Shown: positions 1 through 10,349 of the stretch, in pieces
Position numbering within the stretch: position 1 is the first letter of the stretch
Layout of the letters: the number at the start of each line of letters is the position of its first letter
From: Nocardia sp. CY41
GTDB lineage: Bacteria; Actinomycetota; Actinomycetes; Mycobacteriales; Mycobacteriaceae
Assembly (NCBI RefSeq): GCF_009829325.1
Contig: NZ_VUOS01000015.1
Coordinates: 62,001-126,000 of the forward strand
Length of the DNA: 64,000 nt
Reading direction: 5' to 3'
The notes under the pieces: generated by a model
The model's database searches: none
Told to the model about the DNA's origin: nothing
Seen by the model: the letters and a program-made list of their open reading frames with translations, nothing else
Program-made: the position numbers and the translations under genes

Positions 1-147
1 GAGCGCAGCCGGGTGACCTGCGCCACTTAGGATGAACGTGGCCGATTGGCCCTCCATGTGACTGGTTAGAGTCCGACCCGACCCGCTTCCGACGTCGGGC
101 CGCCAACAAAGACGTTGTCATCGCAACGCAGACGAGACGGTGAGTAC

Positions 148-1314
<1,167 letters not shown>

Positions 1315-1339
1315 CGACGGCCGAGTAAGGACGAAAAGA

Positions 1340-2254
1340 ATGTCTATCTTCCTGAACAAGGACTCCAAGGTCATCGTCCAGGGCATCACCGGCGGCGAGG
1401 GCACCAAGCACACCGCGCTGATGCTGAAGGCGGGCACCCGGATCGTGGGCGGTGTGAACGCGCGCAAGGCGGGCACCACCGTCGCGCACACCGACTCCGA
1501 AGGCAACGCGGTCGAGCTGCCGGTGTTCGGCACCGTCGCCGAGGCCATCAAGGAGACCGGCGCCGACGTGTCCATCGCGTTCGTGCCGCCGAAGTTCGCC
1601 AAGGACGCCATCATCGAGGCCATCGACGCGGAGATCCCGCTGCTGGTGGTCATCACCGAGGGCATCCCGGTGCAGGACACCGCGTACGCGTGGGCCTACA
1701 ACGTGGAGAAGGGCAACAAGACCCGGATCATCGGCCCGAACTGCCCCGGCATCATCACCCCGGGCGAGTCGCTGGTCGGTATCACCCCGGCCAACATCAC
1801 CGGCAAGGGCCCGATCGGCCTGGTCTCCAAGTCCGGCACGCTGACCTACCAGATGATGTACGAGCTGCGCGACTTCGGCTTCTCGACCTCCATCGGCATC
1901 GGCGGGGACCCGGTCATCGGCACCACCCACATCGACGCCATCGAGGCGTTCGAGAAGGACCCGGAGACCAAGCTGATCGTGATGATCGGCGAGATCGGCG
2001 GCGACGCCGAGGAGCGGGCCGCGGCCTACATCAAGGCCAACGTCACCAAGCCGGTCGTCGGCTACGTGGCGGGCTTCACCGCCCCCGAGGGCAAGACGAT
2101 GGGCCACGCGGGCGCCATCGTGTCCGGTTCGTCGGGCACCGCCCAGGCGAAGAAGGACGCGCTGGAGGCCGCGGGCGTGAAGGTCGGCAAGACGCCGTCC
2201 GAGACCGCCGCGCTGGCTCGCGAGATCCTCGAGAAGGCCAGCATCAGCGCCTGA
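1340..2254 (+). CDS. sucD: Succinyl-CoA synthetase alpha subunit
   Basis: Alpha subunit of succinyl-CoA synthetase, which binds CoA and carries the phosphohistidine. The 304 residues start [21 protein letters not shown], the CoA-binding Rossmann fold. The segment [12 protein letters not shown] (residues 133-144) and the active-site stretch [14 protein letters not shown] (255-268), with the phosphorylated His, are intact. It sits 25 bases downstream of sucC with AAGGACGAAAAG just before the start, and a strong hairpin follows the stop codon, so sucCD looks like a two-gene transcription unit. Confidence 0.97.
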   Translation: MSIFLNKDSKVIVQGITGGEGTKHTALMLKAGTRIVGGVNARKAGTTVAHTDSEGNAVELPVFGTVAEAIKETGADVSIAFVPPKFAKDAIIEAIDAEIPLLVVITEGIPVQDTAYAWAYNVEKGNKTRIIGPNCPGIITPGESLVGITPANITGKGPIGLVSKSGTLTYQMMYELRDFGFSTSIGIGGDPVIGTTHIDAIEAFEKDPETKLIVMIGEIGGDAEERAAAYIKANVTKPVVGYVAGFTAPEGKTMGHAGAIVSGSSGTAQAKKDALEAAGVKVGKTPSETAALAREILEKASISA

Positions 2255-2271
2255 TCACTCTGCTGTGCGCA

Positions 2272-2308
2272 CGAAGGCCGCCTCCGAATTCGGGGGGCGG
2301 CCTTCGTC
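2272..2308 (+). terminator. Rho-independent-type hairpin after sucCD
   Basis: Arms CGAAGGCCGCC (2272-2282) and GGCGGCCTTCG (2296-2306) are perfectly complementary across a 13-base loop. It starts 18 bases after the sucD stop. There is only a weak T tract, as is common for high-GC actinobacterial terminators. Confidence 0.8.
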
Positions 2309-2695
2309 ATGTGTGGCGGTGGGCTCAGGCTTGGGCAGCAGCCGAGCGTCCGGACCGACCACGCGCGGAATTGTCGATCTGCCAGGGGTTCCGTGCTCCC
2401 CTTCGTTCATTACACGAGAGAGCCGGGCGGATGGTTCATCGACTCGTCACCGGGAATTCCCCGCCATTGAGAATCCGCCTGGTGTGAAAAGTGCCATCGC
2501 GGGCAACAGTTTCTGAGAGCGGTAGGTGGTCTCGTTGCGGACTCCGCGCCGGACGCCTGCCGCGACCTGCCGGGATATGGGTGAATCCGCTCGTCCCGGC
2601 CGTCGCGGCGGGATGACCTGGGCGAGGGAGTGCAGTAGCGTCAGAAGTAATCCAGCCGTGAAGACCATGTACGACTCGATTTAGGAGACGACGAC
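2309..2695. other. Intergenic region upstream of the DUF5336 gene
   Basis: No supported gene. Short open frames here have no family resemblance and no convincing ribosome binding site. The region presumably carries the promoter for the gene at 2696; an AGGAGACG ribosome binding site (2683-2690) lies at its right end. No operator was recognised. Confidence 0.5.
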
Positions 2696-3760
2696 ATGTC
2701 CTACCCGACCGGGGGCTCCGGGTACAACGCACCCTCGCCCTCAGCACCATCCAGCCAGAGCCCGGCCACGGGTGGTGCCACCTCAGGTTCGAGCGCTACC
2801 GGTTCCGATGCCAAGGGTCTGCCGTTCTTCCTGGTGGTCGGCGTAGCGGCGCTCGGCGTGATCAACTTCCTGCTCGGCTTCCTGCCGTTCCTCGGCAGCA
2901 AGCCAGTCGATATCGGTGGCCGCCGGGTCAGCGCGCAGGAGACGGCCAACCTCTTCGAGGTGGCCTCCGGTACGCCGCTGCTCGGCATACTGCTGCTCGG
3001 CGGTCTGCTCGCCGGACTGTCGTTGCTGCCGAAGCAGAACTGGATCGGCGCGGCCGCCGCGGCTTCGACCGCCGGTTTCATCGCGCTGCTGTTCCAGTCG
3101 TTCAACTTCGGCGAGGGCAGCGAGCTGAAGGCGGGAGCGTTCGTCCTGCTCGTGCTGGCCTTCGTGCAGGCCGCCGTGGCGATCGCCGCGACGCTGTTCG
3201 AGACGGGCATCCTCAAGGCGCCCGCGCCGCGCCCGGCCACCGCGCCGAGCGGTTTCGGCCAGGGTGGCTACGGCCAGCAGCAGCCGTCGTACGGACCGGG
3301 CCAGCAGCAGTCCTACGGCCAAGGGCAGCCCGGTTACGGTGCGAGCCCGTACGGCCAGTCCGGCTACGGTGCCCAGGCCGCGCCGCCGCAGTTCCCGTCC
3401 CAGGCGGGGCAGCCGTCGCCCTACGGGCAGAGCCAGCCCGGCTACGGTCAGGCGCAGCCGGGCCAGTCCTACGGCCAGCAGCAGTCCCCGTACGGCCAGA
3501 GCCAGCCGACCACGGCTTACGGCGCGTCCCAGCAGCCGGGTTCGCCGTACGGCGCTCAGCCGCGTCCGGACGAGAGCGTGACCCAGCACTTCGGCGGCCA
3601 GCAGCAGTCCGGCCAGCAGTCGCCCTATGGTTCGCCGGGCTACGGTCAGCAGCAGGCCCAGCCGAGCCAGCAGAACAAGCCGTTCGGCGGCGAGCAGAGC
3701 GGTGACCCCTCGTCGGACGCCACCCAGGCGTTCCGCCCCTCGGAAGACAACAACAAGTAG
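2696..3760 (+). CDS. DUF5336 membrane protein (Rv0954 / 34 kDa antigen-like)
   Basis: A 354-residue membrane protein. A short Ser/Gly/Ala-rich N-terminus is followed by four hydrophobic segments at about 43-66, 96-113, 117-140 and 146-170. The C-terminal half (about 185-354) is a low-complexity tail built from YGQ, GYG and QQQ motifs. Domain order and the position between sucCD and perM-purN-purH match the mycobacterial Rv0954 34 kDa antigen family, whose biochemical role is unclear; a link to cell-envelope or septum function is inference only. AGGAGACGACGAC precedes the ATG. The tail resembles prion-like, condensate-forming sequences (see findings). Confidence 0.88.
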   Translation: MSYPTGGSGYNAPSPSAPSSQSPATGGATSGSSATGSDAKGLPFFLVVGVAALGVINFLLGFLPFLGSKPVDIGGRRVSAQETANLFEVASGTPLLGILLLGGLLAGLSLLPKQNWIGAAAAASTAGFIALLFQSFNFGEGSELKAGAFVLLVLAFVQAAVAIAATLFETGILKAPAPRPATAPSGFGQGGYGQQQPSYGPGQQQSYGQGQPGYGASPYGQSGYGAQAAPPQFPSQAGQPSPYGQSQPGYGQAQPGQSYGQQQSPYGQSQPTTAYGASQQPGSPYGAQPRPDESVTQHFGGQQQSGQQSPYGSPGYGQQQAQPSQQNKPFGGEQSGDPSSDATQAFRPSEDNNK

Positions 3761-3763
3761 GAA

Positions 3764-3846
3764 TTCAGCGGCGTCCTCCCCGGGGCGGCAGTCGCGTGCC
3801 CGCGGCGCGCCTGACCCGCTCACGCCGGGGAGGATGCCACGCTGAA
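3764..3846. repeat. Long imperfect inverted repeat between DUF5336 gene and perM
   Basis: The arm TTCAGCGGCGTCCTCCCCGG (3764-3783) pairs with CCGGGGAGGATGCCACGCTGAA (3825-3846), with two unpaired bases and one mismatch. The RNA would form a stem of about 20 base pairs enclosing about 41 bases, ending five bases before the perM start. It could terminate the upstream transcript or mask perM translation; which one cannot be told from sequence. Confidence 0.65.
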
Positions 3847-3851
3847 ATGCC

Positions 3852-5384
3852 ATGAGCTCCTCCAGAAACTCCTCGACCCGCCGGATCGGCGGGTCGCGCG
3901 CGTCGCAGTCGGACCCCGACGCGGAGGAAGCCGGGTTTCTGTCGCTCACCCCGGAGCGCTCCAGGGTGCTCATCGCCGTCGCGGGCCGCCCGTCCGCCTT
4001 CGGGCTGACCACGCTCGTCGTGCTCGTGCTCGGCACGCTGCTGGCGGCGGGCAGCGATCTGGACGGCGCGTCCGGCGCGGTCGCCGCGTCCTGGTTGGCC
4101 GTGCATCAGGTGCCGTTGGTGATCGGCAAGACCTCGCTCGGGCTGCTTCCACTGTTGCCGACCGCCCTGCTGGTCTGGCTGGCCGCGCGGGAATCCGCAC
4201 GCGCCGTCGAACCCGAATGCACCCGAGCTGATCTCGGGTGGATCGTGGGCGCCGCGGTGGGCGGTCCGCTGCTGGTCACCTCCGTCTGCCTCGCGGTCAC
4301 CGAAGACGCCTCCGGGGTCGTCGCGCTGCAACCGCCGAACACCCTCGCCGCGTTCGCGTGGGTGGCGGCGCTGTATCTCCTGGCCGCCGCCATCGGTATC
4401 GCGGTCCGCCTGCGGCAGCGGCTGTTCGCACTGCTGCGCCTGCCCGACTGGGCGCTCTCCGGCCTCTACGGCGCCGGCCGCTCCGCGGTGCGGCTGCTGG
4501 TGTGCGCGACGGCGGTGGCGGTGATCTCGTTCCTCGCGCACATTCCACGCCTCGGCGAGATGTACCGACCGGCGGGCGATTTCGGTGGTATCGTGGGGTT
4601 GACCCTGCTTTCGCTGGCCTACCTGCCGAACTTGGTCGTCCAGACCGTCGGCGTGCTGGTCGGTTCCAGCGCGCAGATCGGCGCGGCGTCCTTCGGGGTG
4701 TTCTCGGTGGTCGGCGGCCCGATCCCGGCGTTTCCGTTGCTCGCCGCGGTGCCGACCGGTCCCGCCGCGGGATGGTGGCCGGTATTGCTGCTCATCCCCG
4801 CGGCAGTCGGCGTGCTCGGCGGGCTCGACCTCGCGCGCACCTCCACCGACCGGATCACCGCACCGTGGGCCACGCTCACCTCCGCCGCGCTCGCCGCGCT
4901 GGCGCTGACGGTGGCCGGGATGGTCGCGGGCGGCGAACTCGGCGAGGTCGGCCGGGTCGGCCTGGACCTGCCGATCTTCACCCTCGTCGCGTTTGCCTGG
5001 CTGGCGATTCCCGGCTACGCGGGGCTGGCTTTCGCGCGCTGGTTCCTCGTGCCGGTCGGCGTCCCGCCGGGCGACTACGCCGATCCGTACGACGACTACT
5101 CCGACGCGGAGGACGCGGACGACGACTACTACGACGACGACCGCGACTACTACGAGGACGACGAGTACTACTACGACGACGACCACCACGACGACGACCA
5201 CGACGACGACCTTTACGACTACGACCAGCCGGAGCTGGAGGGCCCGCTGGACGCCGAACTCGTCGACGAGCCGCCCGCGATCGAGACCCGCGTCCGGTAC
5301 CACGACCACGCCGGGGCCGACATCGTGGACGCCGAGGTGGTCGAGGCGGACCTGCCGGACAGTGACCGGGTGGACGGTCGTTAG
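3852..5384 (+). CDS. perM: PerM-like cell-division membrane protein (DUF6350)
   Basis: A 510-residue polytopic membrane protein with roughly eight to ten hydrophobic segments between residues 45 and 405, then a very acidic Asp/Tyr-rich cytoplasmic tail (about 408-460) with long runs of GAC and TAC codons. Synteny with M. tuberculosis Rv0955 (perM), directly before purN-purH, supports the assignment. PerM there is a membrane protein linked to divisome stability (FtsB) and chronic-phase persistence. The start ATG at 3852 lies just after a long inverted repeat, so translation may be structure-sensitive. Confidence 0.85.
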   Translation: MSSSRNSSTRRIGGSRASQSDPDAEEAGFLSLTPERSRVLIAVAGRPSAFGLTTLVVLVLGTLLAAGSDLDGASGAVAASWLAVHQVPLVIGKTSLGLLPLLPTALLVWLAARESARAVEPECTRADLGWIVGAAVGGPLLVTSVCLAVTEDASGVVALQPPNTLAAFAWVAALYLLAAAIGIAVRLRQRLFALLRLPDWALSGLYGAGRSAVRLLVCATAVAVISFLAHIPRLGEMYRPAGDFGGIVGLTLLSLAYLPNLVVQTVGVLVGSSAQIGAASFGVFSVVGGPIPAFPLLAAVPTGPAAGWWPVLLLIPAAVGVLGGLDLARTSTDRITAPWATLTSAALAALALTVAGMVAGGELGEVGRVGLDLPIFTLVAFAWLAIPGYAGLAFARWFLVPVGVPPGDYADPYDDYSDAEDADDDYYDDDRDYYEDDEYYYDDDHHDDDHDDDLYDYDQPELEGPLDAELVDEPPAIETRVRYHDHAGADIVDAEVVEADLPDSDRVDGR

Positions 5385-5441
5385 GCTCTAACTCGGCGGT
5401 GCCGCATCAGTCCGCCATCCGAACGATCAGGGAGTAGAGCG

Positions 5442-6098
5442 CTGACGTCCTCGCACGCCTCGTGGAAGCCCGCAGCTACGCCGGCCACCGTCGTCGTGCT
5501 GGCGTCGGGCACCGGCTCGCTGCTGCGCGCCCTGCTGGACGCCACGGCCGCGCCCGGTTACCCGGCGAAGGTCGTCGCCGTGGGCGTCGACCGGCTCTGC
5601 GCGGCCACCACACACGCCGACGCCGCGGGCGTGCCGCATTTCCGGGTGGCGGTGAAGGACTTCCCGGACCGCGCCGCCTGGGACGCCGAGCTCACCGAAG
5701 CGGTCGGCGCGCACAACCCGGATCTGGTGGTGTCGGCGGGTTTCATGCGATTGCTCGGCCCCGCTTTCCTGGACCGTTTCGGCGGGCGCATCATCAACAC
5801 CCATCCCGCCCTGCTCCCCGCCTTCCCCGGCGCGCACGGTGTGCGTGACGCGCTCGCCTATGGCGCGCGGGTCACCGGCTGCACCGTGCACCTGGTCGAC
5901 GAGGGCGTGGACACCGGGCCGATCCTCGCGCAGGAGGCGGTGACGGTGTTGCCGGGTGACGACGAGGCCGCCCTGCACGAGCGCATCAAGGTTGTCGAGC
6001 GACGGTTGCTGGCGGAGGTCGTCGCCGCCGTCGCGACGCGAGGCATTGTCTCCGACGGACGAAAGGCAGTTATCCCAGATGAGCGAGTTCTCCGGTGA
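5442..6098 (+). CDS. purN: Phosphoribosylglycinamide formyltransferase
   Basis: PurN transfers a formyl group from 10-formyltetrahydrofolate to GAR in de novo purine synthesis. The core reads [18 protein letters not shown], with [15 protein letters not shown] and [15 protein letters not shown] further on, all hallmarks of the family. The start is uncertain: there is no upstream in-frame ATG or GTG, and a CTG at 5442 lies behind GGAGTAGAGCG, giving about 218 residues. The GTG at 5496 would cut into the first beta strand and is unlikely. The stop overlaps the purH start (GTGA), so translation is coupled. Confidence 0.88.
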   Translation: MTSSHASWKPAATPATVVVLASGTGSLLRALLDATAAPGYPAKVVAVGVDRLCAATTHADAAGVPHFRVAVKDFPDRAAWDAELTEAVGAHNPDLVVSAGFMRLLGPAFLDRFGGRIINTHPALLPAFPGAHGVRDALAYGARVTGCTVHLVDEGVDTGPILAQEAVTVLPGDDEAALHERIKVVERRLLAEVVAAVATRGIVSDGRKAVIPDERVLR

Positions 6099-7666
6099 GT
6101 GAACGCAAGCCGATCAGCAGGGCGCTGGTGAGCGTCTACGACAAGACGGGTCTGGTGGAGCTCGCGACCGGTCTGCACGCCGCGGGCATCGAGCTGGTCT
6201 CGACCGGGTCGACCGCGGGCCGGATCGCGGACGCGGGCATCCCGGTGACCAAGGTCGAGGACCTGACCGGGTTCCCGGAGACCCTCGACGGCCGGGTCAA
6301 GACGCTGCATCCCCGGGTGCACGCGGGAATCCTGGCGGACTCGCGCAAGCAGGAGCACGTCGACCAGCTCGTCGAGCTCGGCGTCGAGGCGTTCCAGCTG
6401 GTGGTGGTCAACCTCTACCCGTTCACGCAGACCGTGGCGAGCGGGGCGACCCCCGACGAGTGCGTGGAGCAGATCGATATCGGCGGGCCGTCCATGGTGC
6501 GCGCCGCGGCGAAGAACCACCCGTCGGTGGCGGTGGTCGTCGACAGCGGCGACTACGACGACGTGCTTGCCGCGGTGAAGTCCGGCGGCTTCACGCTGGC
6601 CGAGCGTACGGCGTTGGCGGCCAAGGCGTTCCAGCACACCGCGAGTTACGACGTGGCGGTCGCGAGCTGGATGACCAACGTGCTCGGCGCCGGTGACGCG
6701 GCGGAGGACACGGAGACCCGGTTCCCCGGATGGCTCGGCGGCACCTGGGAGCGGTCGGCGGTGCTGCGCTACGGCGAGAACCCGCATCAGTCCGCCGCCC
6801 TGTACGTCAACGCCGACGGCAACCCGGGTCTGGCGCAGGCGCGGCAATTGCACGGCAAGGAGATGTCGTACAACAACTACGTCGACGCCGACGCGGCCTG
6901 GCGCGCCGCCTATGACCACGAGGCTCCGGCCGTCGCGATCATCAAGCACGCCAACCCGTGCGGCATCGCGCTCGGGGGCGATATCGCCGAGGCGCACCGC
7001 AAGGCGCACGCCTGCGACCCGGTGAGCGCGTACGGCGGGGTGATCGCGGCGAATCGCGAGGTCACCGTGGAGCTGGCCGAACAGGTCGCCGAGATCTTCA
7101 CCGAGGTGATCGTCGCGCCGTCCTACGCCGACGGCGCGGTGGAGGTGTTGCAGCGCAAGAAGAACGTGCGCATCCTCGTCGCCGAGGCGCCGGTGCGATC
7201 GGGCGCTGAACTGCGCCCGATCAGCGGCGGGGCGCTGCTGCAACAGCGTGACGTGCTGGACGCGCCGGGCGACGACCCGGCGCACTGGACGCTGGCCGCG
7301 GGCGAGCCCGCCGACGCGGAGACGCTCGCCGATCTGGCCTTCGCCTGGCGCGCTTGCCGGGCCGTGAAGTCCAACGCGATTCTGCTCGCGCACGACGGCG
7401 CTTCGGTCGGGGTCGGCATGGGGCAGGTCAACCGCGTGGACGCGGTCGGCCTGGCGGTCCAGCGGGCGGGAGACCGCGCCAAGGGTTCGGTGGCGGCCTC
7501 CGACGCCTACTTCCCCTTCCCGGACGGTCCGCAAACCTTGATCCAGGCCGGTGTGCGCGCGATCGTCCAGCCCGGCGGCTCGGTTCGCGACCGGGAGACG
7601 ATCGACGTCGCTCGGGAGGCAGGCGTCACCCTCTATCTCACCGGGGCCCGTCACTTCGCCCACTGA
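6095..7666 (+). CDS. purH: Bifunctional AICAR transformylase / IMP cyclohydrolase
   Basis: PurH performs the last two steps to IMP. The 523 residues begin with the MGS-like cyclohydrolase domain ([34 protein letters not shown]) and continue with the transformylase domain ([33 protein letters not shown]). Full length and intact. The GTG start overlaps the purN stop by four bases. Gene order purN-purH after perM is as in mycobacteria. Confidence 0.97.
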   Translation: MSERKPISRALVSVYDKTGLVELATGLHAAGIELVSTGSTAGRIADAGIPVTKVEDLTGFPETLDGRVKTLHPRVHAGILADSRKQEHVDQLVELGVEAFQLVVVNLYPFTQTVASGATPDECVEQIDIGGPSMVRAAAKNHPSVAVVVDSGDYDDVLAAVKSGGFTLAERTALAAKAFQHTASYDVAVASWMTNVLGAGDAAEDTETRFPGWLGGTWERSAVLRYGENPHQSAALYVNADGNPGLAQARQLHGKEMSYNNYVDADAAWRAAYDHEAPAVAIIKHANPCGIALGGDIAEAHRKAHACDPVSAYGGVIAANREVTVELAEQVAEIFTEVIVAPSYADGAVEVLQRKKNVRILVAEAPVRSGAELRPISGGALLQQRDVLDAPGDDPAHWTLAAGEPADAETLADLAFAWRACRAVKSNAILLAHDGASVGVGMGQVNRVDAVGLAVQRAGDRAKGSVAASDAYFPFPDGPQTLIQAGVRAIVQPGGSVRDRETIDVAREAGVTLYLTGARHFAH

Positions 7667-7893
7667 GATCGGTAGTGCCGCAACGCTGCGTCGGATCGAA
7701 GTCCGGCGCGGCGTTTCCGTTCCTGCGGACACAGTGGGGACGCGTATTGCCCAGTGGAACGAGAACTTTGTCGCGGATGCCCGGCTCCGGAACGTGAACC
7801 ACGTTGTGGTGCAGTGTGGTAACCGGGTAGCTACCAGCGGCGGTGCGAGGACGGCGAAAGCGGATCCGTGCCGGTACGGAGCCCTCCGGCATC

Positions 7894-8355
7894 CTAGACG
7901 GCGCTGCGCACGGTGCGGTTGCCGAGCGGTTCTCTCAGCGGCACCGCCAAGGTGCCGAAGACGGCGATCATGGTGCACATCCGGCCGACCGCCTCGGCGC
8001 GGCTGCCCGAGCGCAGTTCGACGGTGACCGTCGACGCGGTCTCGGTGACCGTGGCGTCCACGCCGTAGCACTCCGGCGAGCCGGTCTCGAAGTTCACCGC
8101 GATCTTGTTGTCTCCCAATCGAGTCCACGATTGGAACGGGATCGGATGCGCACCCACGATGGTCGGATCGGCGGTGAACTCGTTGCCCTGGTTCCCGCGC
8201 GGGTCCTCGATCGGCGTGTGCGGCGCCGCGCTCGGGGTCGCGCTCGTGCTCGGCGGGTTCGCCTCGTCGTCCGAGCCGCCGCAGCCCGCGGTGGCGAGAC
8301 AGGCGAGCACTACGGCGACAGCTGTGGCGGCGCGTCCGGCCTGGATCCGATCCAT
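7894..8355 (-). CDS. Putative secreted lipoprotein
   Basis: A 153-residue protein with a lipoprotein signal peptide: a charged start, a hydrophobic stretch (about residues 9-22) and the lipobox LATAGC, so the mature protein would start at the Cys near residue 24. After a Ser/Thr/Pro-rich linker the compact domain carries two Cys (PECYG and GRMCT). It resembles small mycolata lipoproteins of unknown function; no specific family is claimed. It is convergent with purH across about 230 bases. Confidence 0.75.
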   Translation of the reverse strand: MDRIQAGRAATAVAVVLACLATAGCGGSDDEANPPSTSATPSAAPHTPIEDPRGNQGNEFTADPTIVGAHPIPFQSWTRLGDNKIAVNFETGSPECYGVDATVTETASTVTVELRSGSRAEAVGRMCTMIAVFGTLAVPLREPLGNRTVRSAV

Positions 8356-8566
8356 ACCGACACCCTAGTCCGGGCGCTGGTTCGGGTATCGCCACGGCGG
8401 GAGCGTCGCGCATGGGACGAACCACACAGTGAACGTTCCGCGAACCGTGCGCGTAATGGCTCCCAAAAGCGTTCGCGGGCAGTAAGTTCTGCGGGGATGC
8501 GCGCCAGAGCTGTTGCGGCGCTCATCATGTCGGATGCTCTACCAGCTTTTCCGGAAAGGAAGTATC

Positions 8567-9151
8567 GTGGCCGACACGCTGCGCGTAGGGGAAGAACTCG
8601 GGCGGGGTCAATCCCTCCAGGGCGGGGCTTACACCCTCACCCTGCAGGACGACGGCAATCTAGTGCTGTCCGAGCCGGGGGGAAATGTAGTGTGGGCCAC
8701 CCAGACGCACGATCAGGGTGTGGAGCGAGCCGTGCTGCAGGACGACGGCAACTTCGTGCTCTACAAGAGCGACGGCGCCGCCTGGGCGACCGAGACCAAC
8801 GGTCAGGCGGCCGAGCGGCTGGTCGTACAGGCCGATCGCAATGTGGTGCTGTACGGCGCCGACGGCGGCGCGCTGTGGGCCTCGGGCACCGACACCGACA
8901 CTCCGCTGCCCGCCCCGGAGCCGGCGGCGGAACCGGTGCACGAGCAGGTCGCGGCCCCGGCCGCGGAGGAGGTGCCGCCTCCGCCGCCCGCCCCCGAACC
9001 GCGCACCTACACCGTCGAGCCGGGTGACACCCTGTGGGCGATTGCCGAGCGCTTCTACGGCGACGGCAACCGCTACCAGGAGATCGCGGACGCCAGCGGC
9101 ATTCCCGACCCGGACGCGATCAACCCCGGCCAGGTGCTGACCATCCCGTGA
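8567..9151 (+). CDS. Bulb-type mannose-binding lectin + LysM protein
   Basis: A 194-residue protein. Residues about 5-110 form a bulb-type (GNA-like) lectin domain, with repeated QDDGNLVL / QDDGNFVLY / QADRNVVLY motifs that match the mannose-pocket signature QxDxNxVxY. A Pro/Glu/Ala linker (115-145) leads to a C-terminal LysM domain (YTVEPGDTLWAIAERFYG ... INPGQVLTIP). The GTG at 8567 was chosen because GGAAAGGA lies just before it. No signal peptide is seen, so export, if any, is by an unrecognised route. LysM suggests peptidoglycan binding and the lectin suggests mannose glycans; both are family inferences. Confidence 0.9.
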   Translation: MADTLRVGEELGRGQSLQGGAYTLTLQDDGNLVLSEPGGNVVWATQTHDQGVERAVLQDDGNFVLYKSDGAAWATETNGQAAERLVVQADRNVVLYGADGGALWASGTDTDTPLPAPEPAAEPVHEQVAAPAAEEVPPPPPAPEPRTYTVEPGDTLWAIAERFYGDGNRYQEIADASGIPDPDAINPGQVLTIP

Positions 9152-9174
9152 GCCGGATTCCGTAGCGACGACGA

Positions 9175-9208
9175 AGACCCCCGGTGCGGGCGCATCGGGG
9201 GTCTTTTT
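9175..9208 (+). terminator. Intrinsic terminator after the lectin-LysM gene
   Basis: AAGACCCC (9175-9182) pairs with GGGGTCTT (9197-9204) and is followed by TTT, a canonical terminator. It also faces the 3' end of the opposing rpsR operon. Confidence 0.85.
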
Positions 9209-9233
9209 CGGCTCGCTCGTGGGCGGAGTGCGC

Positions 9234-9488
9234 CTACCGGCTGGTGAACGGCAGCAGCGCCATCTCACGGGCGTTCTTCACCGCGACAGCGACCTGACGC
9301 TGCTGCTGCGGGGTGAGCCCGGTGACCCGGCGGCTGCGGATCTTGCCGCGATCGGAGATGAACGTACGCAGCAGGTTCACGTCTTTGTAGTCGACCGTCT
9401 CGATGCCGGCGGCGATGAGCGGGTTCTTCTTCGGACGGCGGGCCTGCTCGGCGCGAACCTTCTTCGACGGTGCTCGCTTGACTGCCAT
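9234..9488 (-). CDS. rpsR: 30S ribosomal protein S18, zinc-independent (C-) paralogue
   Basis: An 84-residue S18. [60 protein letters not shown] is the S18 core. No Cys occurs anywhere in the protein, unlike actinobacterial C+ S18, so this is the alternative form used when zinc is scarce. It is the last gene of the rpmB-rpmG-rpsN-rpsR set, the same order as mycobacterial Rv2058c-Rv2055c, which is controlled by Zur. Confidence 0.95.
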   Translation of the reverse strand: MAVKRAPSKKVRAEQARRPKKNPLIAAGIETVDYKDVNLLRTFISDRGKIRSRRVTGLTPQQQRQVAVAVKNAREMALLPFTSR

Positions 9489-9522
9489 ATGACGAGTTCC
9501 TTCTCACGAGATCAGTGGTTGT

Positions 9523-9828
9523 CTACCAGCTCGATTTGTGCACACCGGGCAACTCGCCCCGGTGGGCCATCTCGCGCACACGCACACGGGAAAGTCCGAA
9601 CTTCCGGAGATGACCGCGCGGTCGTCCGTCGGCGGCGTCCCGATTGCGCAATCGTACCGGACTGGCGTCGCGCGGCTGCCGCCGCAGTTCGGCCTCGGCG
9701 GCCGCGCGTTCGGACTCCGGCGTGCCCGGCTTCCGGATGATCTCCTTCAGCTCGGCGCGGCGTTCGGCGTAGCGCGCCACGATCACCCTGCGCTGCTGAT
9801 CGCGGGCGATCTTCGACTTCTTGGCCAT
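9523..9828 (-). CDS. rpsN: 30S ribosomal protein S14, zinc-independent (long form)
   Basis: A 101-residue S14 beginning [17 protein letters not shown] and ending [23 protein letters not shown]. The length and the absence of a CxxC zinc ribbon identify the C- type. It lies between rpmG and rpsR in the zinc-starvation ribosomal operon, one base after the rpmG stop. Confidence 0.95.
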   Translation of the reverse strand: MAKKSKIARDQQRRVIVARYAERRAELKEIIRKPGTPESERAAAEAELRRQPRDASPVRLRNRDAADGRPRGHLRKFGLSRVRVREMAHRGELPGVHKSSW

Positions 9829-9829
9829 G

Positions 9830-10000
9830 TCAGCGCTCCTCGCGGAAGTCGACGTGCTTGCGCACCACCGGATCGTACTTGCGCAGCACGAGCCGGTCCG
9901 GATCGTTGCGGCGATTCTTGCGGGTCACGTAGGTGTACCCGGTGCCCGCCGTGGACTTCAGCTTCACGATCGGGCGGATGTCGGTCGATTTCGACGCCAT
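9830..10000 (-). CDS. rpmG: 50S ribosomal protein L33, zinc-independent form
   Basis: A small gene of 56 codons starting [19 protein letters not shown], with [20 protein letters not shown] and ending DFREER. The two CxxC pairs of zinc-binding L33 are absent, so this is the C- paralogue. It was read by translating the complement between rpsN and rpmB. It sits in the Zur-type operon. Confidence 0.93.
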   Translation of the reverse strand: MASKSTDIRPIVKLKSTAGTGYTYVTRKNRRNDPDRLVLRKYDPVVRKHVDFREER

Positions 10001-10010
10001 GGGTCGCTCC

Positions 10011-10247
10011 TCAGATCTTGTCGCCGCGTGCCCGGATCCGGGCCACCACGGCCTCGATCCCGTCCCGGTCGATGGTCTTGATGCCCTTGGCGGAGACGGT
10101 CAGCGTGACGCGCCGGCCTTCGCTGGGCAGGTAGTAGGTCTTGCGCTGGACGTTCGGGTTCCAGCGGCGGCTGGTCCGCTTGTGCGAGTGCGACACGGAC
10201 TTGCCGAATCCGGGCTTGCGCCCGGTGACCTGGCAATGGGCCGACAT
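10011..10247 (-). CDS. rpmB: 50S ribosomal protein L28 (alternative paralogue)
   Basis: A 78-residue L28 starting [25 protein letters not shown], with [31 protein letters not shown]. The ATG at 10247 was chosen because GGAGGGAG lies directly upstream on this strand, although the frame is open much further. It has a single Cys and lacks the CxxC pairs of the zinc-binding form. It is the first gene of the leftward operon behind a Zur-box-like site. Confidence 0.93.
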   Translation of the reverse strand: MSAHCQVTGRKPGFGKSVSHSHKRTSRRWNPNVQRKTYYLPSEGRRVTLTVSAKGIKTIDRDGIEAVVARIRARGDKI

Positions 10248-10266
10248 CCGGACTCCCTCCAGTAGA

Positions 10267-10281
10267 TGACAATCGTTTTCG
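10267..10281 (-). promoter_or_regulatory. Zur-box-like operator for the rpmB-rpmG-rpsN-rpsR operon
   Basis: TGACAATCGTTTTCG matches 12 of 15 positions of the TGAAAATCATTTTCA-type Zur box of actinobacteria. It ends 20 bases upstream of the rpmB start. Zinc-bound Zur should repress here; the site is inferred from match and context. Confidence 0.7.
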
Positions 10282-10321
10282 ACAATGCTTGCCCGGCAAT
10301 GTACCGTGACGTGACAGCAAA

Positions 10322-10336
10322 TGAAAATCGTTACCG
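10322..10336 (+). promoter_or_regulatory. Second Zur-box-like operator for the mrf-rpmE-rpmF operon
   Basis: TGAAAATCGTTACCG matches 11 of 15 positions of the same box, with a perfect left half TGAAAATC. It lies 14 bases upstream of the MRF start, overlapping the leader, 55 bases from the first box. Two boxes between divergent zinc-sparing operons fit separate control of each direction. Confidence 0.65.
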
Positions 10337-10349
10337 AAAGGGGTTGCCG

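Noticed and set aside
3765-5309. Minus-strand 514-residue frame starting with a poly-Val stretch
   Set aside because: Shadow of the Asp/Tyr-codon array of the PerM-like gene; no family similarity.
5858-8425. 855-residue minus-strand frame opposite purN-purH
   Set aside because: Antisense of intact purine genes; Arg/His/Val/Gly-rich shadow composition.
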